This document shows, one piece after another, positions 43,134 to 53,414 of a stretch of 64,000 nucleotides of DNA. This DNA comes from Aplectana chamaeleonis (Eukaryota > Nematoda > Chromadorea > Rhabditida > Cosmocercidae): contig JAPDOI010000288.1 of assembly GCA_029168955.1 (NCBI GenBank), forward strand, positions 1 to 64,000, in the 5' to 3' direction. Both the position numbers and the translations under genes were made by a program. Every line of letters begins with the position of its first letter. Positions within the stretch are counted from its first letter, which is position 1. The notes under the pieces are model-generated. The model worked only from the letters and a program-made list of their open reading frames with translations. It was not told the DNA's origin and ran no database searches.

Positions 43134-45661
43134 CTCTCTGCAAGAATGGAACTCCGATCAGTGATGAGGAAGGGATTTATATTTGCGAAAGAGACCGAGA
43201 CTGCCCCTGGAATACTTTTTGCGAGAACAACAGTACATATGCAACTAAGGGAGTATGTTGTGCAACAGGTGAGGTCCGAAGCATTCTTAGGGCGTTCTTC
43301 ATAGTCCTCGTTGCGAGCGCGGCACAAGGTTTGTTCGCGCATTACACTTCGGAGGGGTTGTCCCGTCTTCTGCAGTCTAGAATACAGGCTATTCCATTCG
43401 AGCGAGGTGGCCCCAAGTGGAACTTGAACTGCAAAGAGCTTGACAACTTTCCACTCGGTTTGTACTGCACCCACAACCACCGCCACGGACGCTTCGCCCG
43501 GACCTCAATGGCGTTTTCACCAATTTCATCATTATTTATTATCAAATAAAAAAATAAATATTATTGAATCATCTCTCATAGCAAAATTTTTGGAGACTAA
43601 TCAGAAAAGTCTGCAGTTAGGTTGAGAGTTTTGATAATTGAAAAAGACGATAGTTGTTGTGTGGGTTGACATGGGTAAGAATATGGTCAGACTTTGGTCC
43701 CGTCAATGCCAAATCGCGTGTTTGGCCCTATTCATAGTCGCTCGATGACCCGTCTGAGCCGCTCTCTCCATCCCTAGTGATCCTGCGCAGTCGCAAAACA
43801 TTTTTTGAGTTCTGGAAACAAATGGAAGTCGCTGGGGGTCAAATCTGGTGAATACGGTGGATGCTCCAACAATTCGAACTTCAATTTATGGATTTCAGCC
43901 ATTGTCAAAAAGCTCTTGTGACACGGTGCATTGTCCTGATCAGAAATGATTGTTTTCATCTGCAAACCGGGTCTTTTTTCACGAATTTTTTCTTTCAGCT
44001 GGTCAAAAGGTTACAGTATTATTCAAAATTAATTCGTTTACCAGTTTGCAAGTTATCCACGAACAAAATTCCTTTCGCATCCCAAAAAACTGATAACCTT
44101 CTTGGCCAATTTCCGGACACGAACTCGTTTCAAAGCCGAATAACCAGGTTCGCACCACTCTTTAGCCTCTTGTCTGAAATCAGGATCATGGTGATAGATT
44201 CAAGTCTCATCCATAGTGATGAATCGACGCATTAAATCCACTTTATCCTTTTCAAAACGCTCCAAATATTGCTGAGAAAGTCGCATTCGGATGTGTTTTT
44301 GTTCCATTCTTAGAGCCCATTGTGCACACAGCTTTCTAAAACCGAAATTTCACTTGAAATATGGCTCACACTGCCCAATGAGATGTGTAGAGCCTCTACT
44401 TAATCTCTCTCAGTCAATCGACGATCTTCCAAAACCATATCCTGTATTTTGACTATGATTTCTGGTGTTGATGCGCTTTTTGGACGTCCTTCACGTGGAT
44501 CGTCTTCAAGGCTTGTACGACCTCGTTTAAATTCAGCAACCCATCTTTCTACTGTTCTAATTGTAGGTGAACAATCATTATAAACCTATAACATTCGTTC
44601 GTGAATTTCTTTTGGTGCTACACCTTCCAAAAATAAGAATTTCATCACTGCACGATATTCAATTTTATCCATTGCCGTGACACGGCGACACTAAATGTCT
44701 TGTAAACAAAGAATGAATTCACAGTTTCAAATGAAACTTTACATACATTCATATGAAGAGTGTACCAACAAAACAAAAAAAATCTTGGGCTAGTAGCAAC
44801 GCCATCTCTTATCGAACGACAAAACTTATTGAACAACCTGGTACATGCGTATCGACCTGGCTGGCTATAGCCGATCGACCGACAATGACGGGTGCCTTCC
44901 AGGTGATATCAAATCAGGGAAGGCATGTACAGTACTGATCACTTTGCTTCGATCATATATCCTGTTCTTATTTTGAAACTGACCTTTTACCTAAAGTTCC
45001 TATACTTTCAAGCTGTCTGTCAAGGCGTTCTTCATTCAAAATCCCGTGAAATTTTTTCTTTGCCCAAATTTTCTAGTTTTCTGCCTAACACACGTTGCTG
45101 AGGCGCGGGATCCAAGCTAGGCACTCATTTCGGATCCCAAAAGAAAAATCGGTGCGGTGCGAAGCAATGAGTTTTCCACTTTTGTATTGTTCGCGCGGCC
45201 GACTGATTCCGTGTGAAAAAGTTTGCGAAAATGTGCATTTCTATCACTCTTGAAATAGCGGCTGTCATGAGGTAAGCACATTCAATAGGCTCGGAGTCTT
45301 TCTTGGAATCGGTATAGATATGAGGAGAACTTGGCTAGACATTTTACTCGCTATCCTCGTCTGAATCGGGAGTAACCCGTCTGTCAGCACACTTTTTGTC
45401 TTGCAGCGCCATGTGGATCTGACATGACTTTGATAAGAAAGTTGAATCCGTACCCAGTTCTGAAGACATGTACTAATCCTGACTGTAAGTATGGCTTCGA
45501 ATGCCGGAAGCAAAAAATGGGAAGCAGAATGGATGGGCTCTGTTGTCAGAGTGAGTCAGTTTTCTACATATTTTTGTGACTATCCATTATAAGAGAACAA
45601 TTTAGGCCACGAGAGTCCACCAGAAGTTCATATCCATGAGAAATACCTGAATAATTTGTGA
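43134..45661 (+). CDS. 3' part of a Lustrin-type cysteine-rich protein gene, three exons
   Basis: Exons 43134-43268, 45407-45550 and 45606-45661 (stop TGA 45659-45661). Acceptors GTCTTCAG, TCTTGCAG and AATTTAG and donors CAACAG|GTGAGG and TCAGA|GTGAGT are good, and every junction is phase 1. Exon one encodes LCKNGTPISDEEG...CERDRDCPWNTFC...KGVCC, exon two PCGSDM...CTNPDCKYGFEC...DGLCC. Both fit the nematode Lustrin cysteine-rich pattern (C...C...CP/C...C...GxCC), usually found in secreted multidomain proteins alongside Kunitz modules. The C-terminal 18 residues (SHESPPEVH...LNNL) close it. Upstream exons were not found and may lie beyond the Harbinger. The large second-to-last intron contains a mariner fragment. 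A frame with NCKELDNFPLGLYC near 43420 is not joined in phase. Confidence 0.6.
43774..44672 (-). pseudogene. mariner transposase pseudogene (D,D34D)
   Basis: Decayed reading frame of the mariner described above. It resembles the mariner lineage I know from ants and bees in its MDKIEYR start and in the LEDDPREGRPKSASTPE stretch, which is inference from memory. The cleanest remaining stretch is 43774-43965, containing the second and third catalytic aspartates. Upstream parts jump between frames with several stops. Confidence 0.8.
43774..44841 (-). mobile_element. mariner, 5'-complete and 3'-truncated, dead
   Basis: The 5' end is AACAACCTGG followed by TA (44842-44843), the usual mariner terminus. 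On the minus strand the transposase starts at 44672 (MDKIEYRAVMKFLFLEGV) and shows a helix-turn-helix region (VERWVAEFKRGRTSLEDDPR), a first acidic motif (TMDET), SDQDNAPCHKS, and PPYSPDLTPSDFHLFPELKK, giving D,D34D spacing. Stops and frameshifts break it in several places, for example after IHERML and after LTERD. Past FATAQDH, near 43774, the homology stops and the right end is absent. It lies in an intron of the Lustrin-type gene. Confidence 0.85.
44845..45400. other. intron remainder, nothing further seen
   Basis: Sequence between the mariner terminus and the next Lustrin-type exon. No exon, repeat or transposon end was supported. Confidence 0.35.
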
Positions 45662-45772
45662 GTTCAAACTTTATGAAAAGAGTTGAAGGAAACATGTTCA
45701 AGTGAGCGTTTACGCTAGTCGCAACATCCGGACTTCTTAACATTTTCTTGGCCGAGGGAAGGCTATGTCTAC

Positions 45773-46106
45773 TATACTTGTTCCGAATCGAATAATCGGA
45801 TGAGTATCCGACTGTTTCAGTCGGATAAAAAAGTCGACTTTTTATTCGAAAAGTCGAATATTCGAAAAAGTGCGATATCCGACTACAGTCGAAAAGTCGA
45901 ATATTCGAAAAAGTGCGATATCCGACTACAGTCGAAAAGTCGGATATTCGACAAAGTGCAATATCCGACTACAGTCGAAAAGTCGAATATTCGAAAAAGT
46001 GCAATATCCGACTACAGTCGAAAAGTCGAATATTCGAAAAAGTGCGTTATCCGACTATAGTCGAAAAGTCGGATATTCGAAGCAAATTTCATTTGGAACA
46101 AGTATA
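45773..46106. mobile_element. palindromic MITE with 8-bp target duplication, copy 3
   Basis: Ends TATACTTGTTCC and GGAACAAGTATA; octamer ATGTCTAC on both sides (45765-45772 and 46107-46114). The interior is five to six tandem copies of a 43-bp unit containing GTCGAATATTCGAAAAAGTG and ATATCCGACTACA. Termini and layout match the elements at 31156 and 33741, while the interior unit differs. Confidence 0.9.
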
Positions 46107-46347
46107 ATGTCTACTGTAGAACGATCTGGAAATCTCATTCGGAATCGGAACCTAAATTCAAGCAAGCATTATATAGCTGGATAGATCTTCGTCTTATTTC
46201 TTAATAACGTTCCGGATCTGAGAAAAACAGATTTCGAAGGGAGTCATAGAAAAAGACGCCGAAGAAAACGGAAACGCGTCCTTGTGCGCTTTTCGACCAA
46301 ATCCTGCGAGCAATAGTGTACAAAGCTTGGACTACAAGGCTGAAGTT

Positions 46348-46515
46348 ATGGGGACAGGGGCTCTTTACACACCGGGGGAGAAGTTGTGCCCCTTTTGCAG
46401 TTCTAAACGTCACGCTACTCAATGCAGGCGAAGTGGTCCCGAGTGGAATTAAAGCGACGACAGGCGGGACAACTCCTCCCTCGGTGTGTAGAGAGACCCT
46501 GTCCCAAGTTATGGG
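46348..46515. repeat. inverted repeat of about 170 bp, arms about 45 bp
   Basis: GGGGACAGGGGCTCTTTACA...GAAGTTGTGCCC at the left pairs with GGGACAACTCCTC...GAGAGACCCTGTCCC at the right with several mismatches. This may be a small foldback element; no clear duplication was seen. Confidence 0.6.
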
Positions 46516-46525
46516 AGGCTCTTAA

Positions 46526-47133
46526 AGGCAGTGGTCACGATAATCATAAATTTTGAGATTATTCGCTATATTGATTAAGTCGCCCCCGGGTAGGAGTGAA
46601 ATGGCGTAGAAATTGAGAAAAACGCACCAGAAGTACTTGAAATCCTTGAGGCAGTGTTCACCATAATCTTCGATATTGAGATCAATCGCTTAATCGATTG
46701 TTTGCGCCCGCGGGTAGAACTGAAATGACGGAGAAACCGAGAAAAACGCACCGGAAGGTCACGAAATCCTTTACTCTCGCCCCACATCTTTACTCTCACA
46801 GGAACCGTTCGTTGTGGCAATGAAATCAATTGTGGGCCCGTCATTTGCAATTATTTGATTTCTGTTGCTCCGTTCTTTTCTTCGGACCCTAACTAGTACT
46901 ATTTTGCCTGGGACATTCTTCCATTTTCGACTGACCCATATTTTCACCGGTGACAACCACCGTGAACATGTTCATACAACTGGACAACTATTCCAGGCCA
47001 GAGATTAATGTCAATGAAATATGACGTTTTAGTGCGTTTCTAGATGTTTCTTTGTAATTTCTGTAACACTCGGTGGCCAACGCTTTGTTTTGAGTGGAAA
47101 ACTCGGGAACGAAAATCATCGTGAACACTGCCT
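46526..47133 (+). mobile_element. TTAA MITE, family E, with duplicated left end
   Basis: TTAA at 46522-46525 and 47134-47137. Compared with the 475-bp copy at 58851-59325, this 608-bp copy has its left 120 bp twice in tandem (46526-46645 and about 46651-46770), diverged by roughly a fifth. The right end reads ACGAAAATCATCGTGAACAC, then TGCCT. Confidence 0.85.
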
Positions 47134-47137
47134 TTAA

Positions 47138-47555
47138 AGGCAGTGTTCACGATGATTTTCGTTTGGTCGTGAGGTAACTAATAGTGAAAAAAGAGCGAAG
47201 AAAAACGTCCAGAATAAGTCAAAATAAGGGTTTCTAAATTCAGGGCGTGGACGAGAATCATGGGCCCCGCTGATTTCGGCAAGCGCGCGATAATCGCGAA
47301 ATCTGCGCGAATTGATCATGCTAAACACGGCAGAGTTGCTTGGCAATTTGCCATCTAAACGTGTGCAGCGCCACAAACTCGTCCGATTGGGAGGCGGACC
47401 GGGATAGGTAGGCGCACTGGGATAGCTTTCAAAGCCGTTTTTATTGATTTCTGGCCAGTTTTCGTTGCTTTCTTCGACCCTATCCTCTACAGCACCTGCC
47501 AACTTAGTGTTTCACACCGAGACCTCGAGAACGAGTTTTATCGTGAACACTGCCT
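47138..47555. mobile_element. TTAA MITE, family F, sharing its left TTAA
   Basis: A 418-bp element with ends AGGCAGTGTTCACGATGATT and TTTTATCGTGAACACTGCCT. It shares TTAA 47134-47137 with the element on its left and has TTAA 47556-47559 on its right. The interior matches no other copy here. Confidence 0.8.
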
Positions 47556-47578
47556 TTAAGTATCACCCGGCCTCTTAA

Positions 47579-48048
47579 AGGCAGCATACACGCTCGTAAA
47601 CGTAAATGAGATAACTACGGAATTAGAATGGTGTGGCACCGAACACAACGCTTACGCATTTTGAAGCTTCAAAAACAACCCACAATGACGTCACAGGAGT
47701 GAGAAGTTGGTCTCGCCCCTGTATCTGCCCGCACCCTGTATTTGCCGTCTCCTCCAAAATAGGCGTGCTGGGCCATTTCCAACGTGATCGATGTGTGTGG
47801 TTTACTTATTGTACCTATTCCACCACCTACAAACGTCGCCGACGGTGGGAATGGCCCAGCACCCCTGTTTCGGAGGAGGACGCAAATACGGGGGGCGGGC
47901 AGATACAGGGGCGAGGCCAACTTCCCACTCCTGTAGCGTCATTGTGGGTCGTTTTTGAAGCTTCAAAATGCGTTGGCGTTGTGTTCGGTGTCATACCATT
48001 CTAATTCCGTAGTTATCTCAATTACGTTTACGAGCGTGTACGCTGCCT
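47579..48048. mobile_element. TTAA foldback MITE, family D, full-length
   Basis: TTAA at 47575-47578 and 48049-48052 flanks a 470-bp unit whose two halves are reverse complements, from AGGCAGCATACACGCTCGTA to TACGAGCGTGTACGCTGCCT. The worn relative is 28671-29124. The right TTAA also serves the next element. Confidence 0.9.
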
Positions 48049-48052
48049 TTAA

Positions 48053-48340
48053 AGGCAGTGGTCGCGATCAAATAGCTTGTCGTCTTTTTGTCTCCAAACT
48101 CTTCTCTGGGTCTAGAGTAGTAGGAACTATAAGTAAAAATCGCGAAAAAACCACTTTTTGAGCCAAATTTGAAGCCTGAACTTCTTTGTCTTTTAATGGT
48201 GGACGAGCACACTCCACATCATCGGCATCCATGACCTCTTATATCAAGAACGTCAGCTGGCTGGAAATTGAATTTCAATCAATGAACCTTCGGATTTATG
48301 TACACATCTAGTCAAAAACATTGACTGGAGTGCTTTCTTT
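48053..48340 (-). mobile_element. TTAA MITE, family C, truncated copy
   Basis: It begins AGGCAGTGGTCGCGATCAAAT immediately after the shared TTAA. It matches the inverse of 41400-41675 as far as the ACATTGACTG block, then stops. Confidence 0.8.
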
Positions 48341-48350
48341 TATTCTTTTA

Positions 48351-48487
48351 TTTGCGTCCTTCTCCGAAACGGGTGCTGGGCCATTCCCACCGTCGGCGAC
48401 GTTTGTAGGTGGTGGAATAGGTACAATAAGTAAACGCATTGTTTTATGTGAAAAACTCGGGGACGAAAATCATCGTGAACACTGCCT
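48351..48487. mobile_element. two MITE fragments joined end to end
   Basis: 48351-48435 is a piece of the family D arm (GTCCTTCTCCGAAACGGGTG and AATAGGTACAATAAGTAAAC). 48436-48487 is the right end of family E (GAAAAACTCGGGGACGAAAA). TTAA 48488-48491 follows and is shared with the next element. Confidence 0.7.
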
Positions 48488-48867
48488 TTAAAGGCAGTGT
48501 TCACGATGATTCTCGTTTCCAAGTTTTCAGCTCAAAACAATGCGTTGGCAACCAAGTGTTACTAAAATTACGAAGAATCGGCGAGAAAAGAATTAAAACG
48601 TCGTATTTCAGTGACATTATTCTATAACATGGACTAGTTGTCCGGTTGTATTAATAGGTTCATGGTGGTTGTCACCGGTGGAAAATGGGGATAATCGAAA
48701 ATAGAAGAATACTTTATGCAAAGCAGGACTAGTTTGGGCCCTAGGAAAAGAACGGAGCAGTAGATAGAAGAGAATTGCAAAGGACGGGTCCAGAAAAGAT
48801 TTCTTTGTCACAACAAACACTTCCTGTGATACTTAAGAGGTGGGGTGATACGTAAGGATTTCGTGTC

Positions 48868-50122
48868 CCAGGTTGTCCAATAACTCTTGTCCGAAAATTT
48901 CACCATTTTTAATTTTTTTCAACTTTATTGAAAGACAAGTCTAATCAACAATATAATCACCACAGTTATTCACAACAGTAGCCCATCGATTGGGCAGGTA
49001 GCTGTTGCCCTTCGCCCAGAACTCCGGGGGCTGCGACTCGAAGAAGTCCGCGATGTCGGATTTGAGGTTGTCGTAGTTGGTGAATTTTCTTCCGGCCTAA
49101 TGGTGCTTCAGCGGGCGGAACAAGTGGTAGTCGGAGGGGGCGAGGTCCTGGGAATACGGCGGATGGGCAACCGTCTCCCAGCCGAGCGTCGCCAACTTCT
49201 GCAGGGTCTCCTTCGCCACGTGGGGGCGCGCGTTGTCGTGCAGCAGGTGGACCGAGGCCCGTCGGGGACGCTTTTCTCGGATGGCGGCGGCTAGTTTCTC
49301 GAGCTGATCGGTGTAGATGAAGGCGGTGACCGTCCTGGCTTGCGGGAGCAGCTCGTACTACAGCATGCCCTTTGTGTCCCACCAGCAGCAGAGCATGATC
49401 TTCAGCGGGTGCAGGTCGGCTTTCGGCGTCGTCGGCGGTTCTTCTCCGCGCGGGATTCAGACGGCACGGCGGGCGACGTTGTCGTAGAGGACCCAGCTCT
49501 CATCCCCAGTGACCAGGTCCTCGAGGAACTCCTTGCGTTACGGATGAAGGAGGAGGGACTGGCAGACGACCACGCGGCTCTGCTTGTTGGCGTCCGTCAG
49601 ACGGTGGGGGATCCAACGGGCCAGAACTCTGAGGTAGCCGAGTAAGTTGAGTCGATTGTGGATGGTGGACTTGCTTCAGCCGAGCGTCGTCGCCAGCTCA
49701 CGGGTGGTGGCTTCCGACTTCTCCTTGATACAGCGACGGACTTCGTAATCATCCACCGTAGAAGGCCTCCCGCTGTGCTGCCTGTCCTCGAGGCTCGTGT
49801 CGCCGCTCTCGAAACGATTGAACAAGCGGCTGACTGTGCGTTGGGACACTGCATCCTCCTTGCTCGCTCTGCAGATGTTGGCGACCGCGGTGCCCGTGTC
49901 GTTTCCCAGCAGCCACTCGTAGTACACGAACGTACGAATTCGACCTTGTTCCATTTTAGCTTGTACTGGTAGCTAGACGCGGCGACTGCGCCTTATATAC
50001 CCCTAGCGTAGAACCTTGAAGAACCATCTAGAAGGTTCTTACACATGCCTGATATTATAACACTTCTAAGGAAAATTATAGAATTTTGAAAATTTTCGGA
50101 AGGGAATCCTTGGACGGCCTGG
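48868..50122 (-). mobile_element. mariner, full-length, dead, inserted in a MITE
   Basis: Ends CCAGGTTGTCCAA and TTGGACGGCCTGG form imperfect terminal repeats. TA follows the right end (50123-50124); on the left the TA has become TC. Length is 1255 bp, usual for mariner. It is GC-rich relative to its surroundings. The TA target lies inside MITE family E, which gives the order of insertion. Confidence 0.9.
48941..49954 (-). pseudogene. mariner transposase pseudogene, five nonsense codons, no frameshift
   Basis: One frame runs from ATG 49954 to TAG 48941-48943 (338 codons, normal for mariner). The N-terminal paired-type DNA-binding region reads MEQGRIRTFVYYEWLLGN and later FESGDTSLEDRQHSGRPST. 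Catalytic D1 is in TGDESWVLYD, D2 in HDNARPH and D3 in YSQDLAPSDYHLF, with 34 residues between D2 and D3. Stops interrupt codons 93, 139, 166, 199 and 286. Single-base changes would explain each, and the frame is otherwise whole, so decay has been by point mutation. GC-rich third positions make the other frames on both strands open too; those are shadows. Confidence 0.95.
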
Positions 50123-50236
50123 TACTTCTGGTGCGTTTTTCTCATATTCTACGTCATTTTAGTTCTACTCGGTGACCACTTTATCAATATAACGAATAAT
50201 CTCAAAATTGAAGATTATCGTGAACACCGCATTTAG

Positions 50237-50816
50237 AGCGAGCCAGAAGGACCATGCTGACTCCTCTCCCTATTCAGCTACTTTCTGTCATTCTATCCCT
50301 ATTGATATTGCAAAATCAAATTGGAATCGAGTGTGGGGTGGTTAACCCTTGAACTCTCGTAGGAATGAATTTATTGGTGCGTGACGCCCTTTTTCAAACT
50401 TTTGCCGCCGCGGGAAATCCCGCATTTAGCTAAGCCGGGTTAAGGGTTTCGGAATATTACCCGCGAACTGGAAGTGAACAGTTTACTTCGTTGTGTAAAG
50501 GAATGCTGGGTAAATGCTAAGTTTGGGAATGAATCCTCGTTTGATGCTGTTGCACAAAATGTAAAACGCGGCTAAAGGGGTCTGCAGAGTTGAAGTCGCG
50601 GCGTTGCTCGCAGCGACGAACAGAGCTGGGTGATTACATTGGGCGAGGAGGGCTACCGATGCGGCGTGAAGGACGGCCGCAGGGTGTTTTGAGGTCGCGA
50701 CGGCCCCACCGTCACTGTCAGCGAGTGGCGACGATAATGTTTGAAAACATTTCCGTCGCCGCGTCTGGCTTGACGCTCGGCGACCACTCACCGGTCGCTG
50801 CAACTCTGAGGATCCC
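50237..50816. other. no gene recognised
   Basis: Unique sequence between two MITEs; no exon or repeat was supported. Confidence 0.35.
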
Positions 50817-50820
50817 TTAA

Positions 50821-51267
50821 AGGCAGCGTTCACGATGATCATCCTCGTTGACTTTCCACAGTGAAATGATAGGCGAGAAGGATCCTAGGCTCCCAGTGTC
50901 GAAAGAACGGTAGAAAACGAGCCAGGAGCTGCTAAATGAGTGCTGCAAACAAGCGTTTTGGTTCCCCAGACACGCCCCGTGCCCCAGATCCTCCCCTCAG
51001 AATGAACAAAAGAAGTCTCAGATTACAGGAATAATGAAGTCAAGGAAATGCTGATAACTGAGCTGATCGCTTCATTGCACTGATAGGTATCATCCTTCTA
51101 GCGGTCAATTCCTCCACGCTCAAAAATCAACGTAAACAAGAGAGGGCCTATTTTTGCTCAAAAACGCGTCTTTCGTGTCCTTTTCAAGCATGCCTTGCTA
51201 CATAGGGCACCAGACCTTTCGTAAACCGTGGATATATCAGAAAAGAAATTTATCGTGAACACTGCCT
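50821..51267 (-). mobile_element. TTAA MITE, family A, second copy
   Basis: TTAA at 50817-50820 and 51268-51271. The 447-bp element is the inverse of 5101-5530, with ends AGGCAGCGTTCACGATGATC and TTATCGTGAACACTGCCT. Confidence 0.9.
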
Positions 51268-51271
51268 TTAA

Positions 51272-51640
51272 CGCCACTTTGCGGCAATAATCAACCCCAA
51301 TATTTTTGTCGCAGGCGCGGTGCTCGCCGCGGTTTGGGGTACGGATACAAGTTTTGAAAAAGGATCCACTGTCTAACTATGCTCTTTGCCACCAATCTCA
51401 TCTCTAACGTAATCATCTGTCTACTTCCACCTGATTTCCTAATATTCCAGTGCTCTGATCTGACCCGACTCAGGCGATAACACCGGTTGATCGGGTGGAG
51501 AAGTAGGCTCTCCGGCTGAGCGGGCGGGCTTATTTTTGGACCGGAGCGTCTTACCGGGTGAGCGGGCGAGCATGCACTTTACCGGCTGAGGGGCATGTCT
51601 TTACGGTCTCAGCGGGCGGACACAAATCCATGGCAGACAC
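51272..51640. repeat. ACCGGCTGAGCGGGCG short repeat, otherwise no feature
   Basis: Between 51490 and 51625 four imperfect copies of CCGGNTGAGCGGGCG recur at roughly 35-bp spacing. The rest of the stretch carries nothing I can support. Confidence 0.5.
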
Positions 51641-51644
51641 TTAA

Positions 51645-52183
51645 AGGCAGTGGTCACGATGAAAAACGTCATCAAAAAAACTACAAAAATCAGCTCATAT
51701 CAAAAACAACTAAAAAACTATGAAAAACGGGCTAGAATTAGAGTTATTAAGACCCTAAACTTCCAGTTCGTGCACACGTGCACAGAAAGATCACAGTCTC
51801 ATGCCAAGCAGTCGAAAATCATCGACACTCAGAGGAAGAAATAAATGCAAATTCACCTAATAAAACAGTTGAACATTGAAACCAAGCACTTCAGTCAAGG
51901 TTTTTGGTTAGATGTGTACATAAATCCGGAGCTTCATTGATTGAAATTCAATTTCAAGCCATTTCAAGAAATTCAATTTCAAGTTCTTGATATTAGAGAT
52001 CATCGATGCCGATGATGTGGGGTGGGCTCGTCCACCATCAAGCGACAAGAAAATTCAGGCTCCAAATTTGGCCTAAAACAGCGTTTTTTTCGCGATTTTT
52101 TCTTTTAGGTTCTACTACTCTATACTCAGAGAAGGGTTCAGAGAGGAAAAGAAGACGAGCATATTTGAGCGCAACCACTGCCT
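51645..52183 (+). mobile_element. TTAA MITE, family C, full-length
   Basis: TTAA at 51641-51644; the right site has decayed to ATAA (52184-52187), where the next element starts. The 539-bp interior matches 41148-41675 throughout, with a local duplication of ATTCAATTTCAAG near 51950-51980. Confidence 0.9.
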
Positions 52184-52187
52184 ATAA

Positions 52188-52681
52188 GGGCAGCAGACAC
52201 GCTCAAAAATGGTATCGATTTTATGACATAAATCAAAGGTTTGGACCTGGTTGTATTGAGAACTGACGAAAAAACGGACGAAAACTGTGCAAATAGAGGA
52301 ATAACGGTTATTTTGTTATCAGGTGAAAGTGGACGAGTTTTACGGCGCGCGGTTGAAACAGCGAATATTAGCAACAAAACGGTTGAGATAGAGATGCCGA
52401 TATACTCTTACAGCCTGTACTGGAACGTTAACCTTGTTGGAAGCATCAAAAACCAGCGAAAGGCAACGTATTAGTACTATCAATGTGGACGAGTTTGTAT
52501 TTTGGGACGGGGTTACAGAAGCTCAGGGGCGGGGTTGCAGAAATTTTTCGATTTGCGTTGCTGAAATTTAGTAGTTTTGACTCGTTTTTGACGCTTCCAA
52601 CGGCGTGAGCAGTCTACTAGCAGCCATGCGACTTCAGAAACGTAGTTATCTCAACAACTTTTTCGAGCGTGTCTGCTGCCT
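52188..52681 (+). mobile_element. TTAA MITE, family G, full-length
   Basis: It follows the family C copy directly. Ends GGCAGCAGACACGCTC and GAGCGTGTCTGCTGCCT; TTAA at 52682-52685. A worn relative is at 7515-7740. These ends differ from the AGGCAGTG families after the sixth base but resemble family D (GGCAGCATACACGCTC). Confidence 0.85.
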
Positions 52682-52685
52682 TTAA

Positions 52686-53414
52686 GCAAACCAGGCTCAT
52701 GTACGGCGAGGGCAAAATGGACTTCGAGCTGATTCGGGTGGTGGCATTCGAGTGGGTGGTCATCCACAAGGCTCGGATCATTGATCCCTCGCCCCCCTAA
52801 GGTTCGTTGTGACCGTGGGTGCGTGACAGCGAGTGAGATCATGGATTTTGAAGCAAGGTAAGGTTTGCCGCTTTGGGGATGAAGCGCAAGCCTCGAAATT
52901 GCTGGGGAATGGGGAGGGCCAACTAGCGGCTTTATCTGCTCCTGAAAATCGATGTACACGGTGTGCAACTATAATAAAACCGGGTGAGCGCTCCACCATT
53001 TACTGGCTGAGGGCGCAGTGACACTTTCTTGTGGTAGTATTGAAACTCATTTGTGTTCTGGTGATTGGATGAGGTACATATATTATAATCCCCAATAATT
53101 CAGGATTAAAATGAACGAGGAAAAGATAAAAGCAAGAGAGAATTCAAGGCGCGAAGTCATCTATTTGATGTATGTCTTATTTTCTTTTAATCACTTTACA
53201 AGTTTTATCCGAACTCGGCAGTCATATAATACTTTCCGGATATCGAGAGCCACCAAACTTTACCGCCCTCTCATGTCCCTGCGGGCTTAAAACGCATCTG
53301 TGATATATCCAACTACGGTAATTCAATCCGGCATCGTGACTGATAAACAGTGCACAGTCGATCACAGAGTTCTTTTCAGGCAGTGAAATAATTTCGATTT
53401 CCCGTACCATCCGA
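52686..53414. other. no gene recognised
   Basis: Unique sequence; short frames on both strands lack domains or paired splice sites. Confidence 0.35.

Larger units (their letters stand above)
48492..50232 (-). mobile_element. TTAA MITE, family E, split by a mariner
   Basis: Left part 48492-48866 and right part 50125-50232 together make about 485 bp matching the inverse of 58851-59325. The mariner (48868-50122) sits at GATTTCGTGT|ACTTCTGG of the uninterrupted copy. The far end is worn (CACCGCAT then TTAG). Confidence 0.85.

Noticed and set aside
43269..43549. Extension of the first Lustrin-type exon to a 141-codon single-exon gene
   Set aside because: A strong donor (CAACAG|GTGAGG) lies at 43268/43269 and the phase fits the exon at 45407; the read-through part has no recognised domain.
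48966..49382. 138-codon minus frame inside the second mariner
   Set aside because: It is out of register with the transposase; the real frame with HDNARPH and YSQDLAPSD overlaps it.
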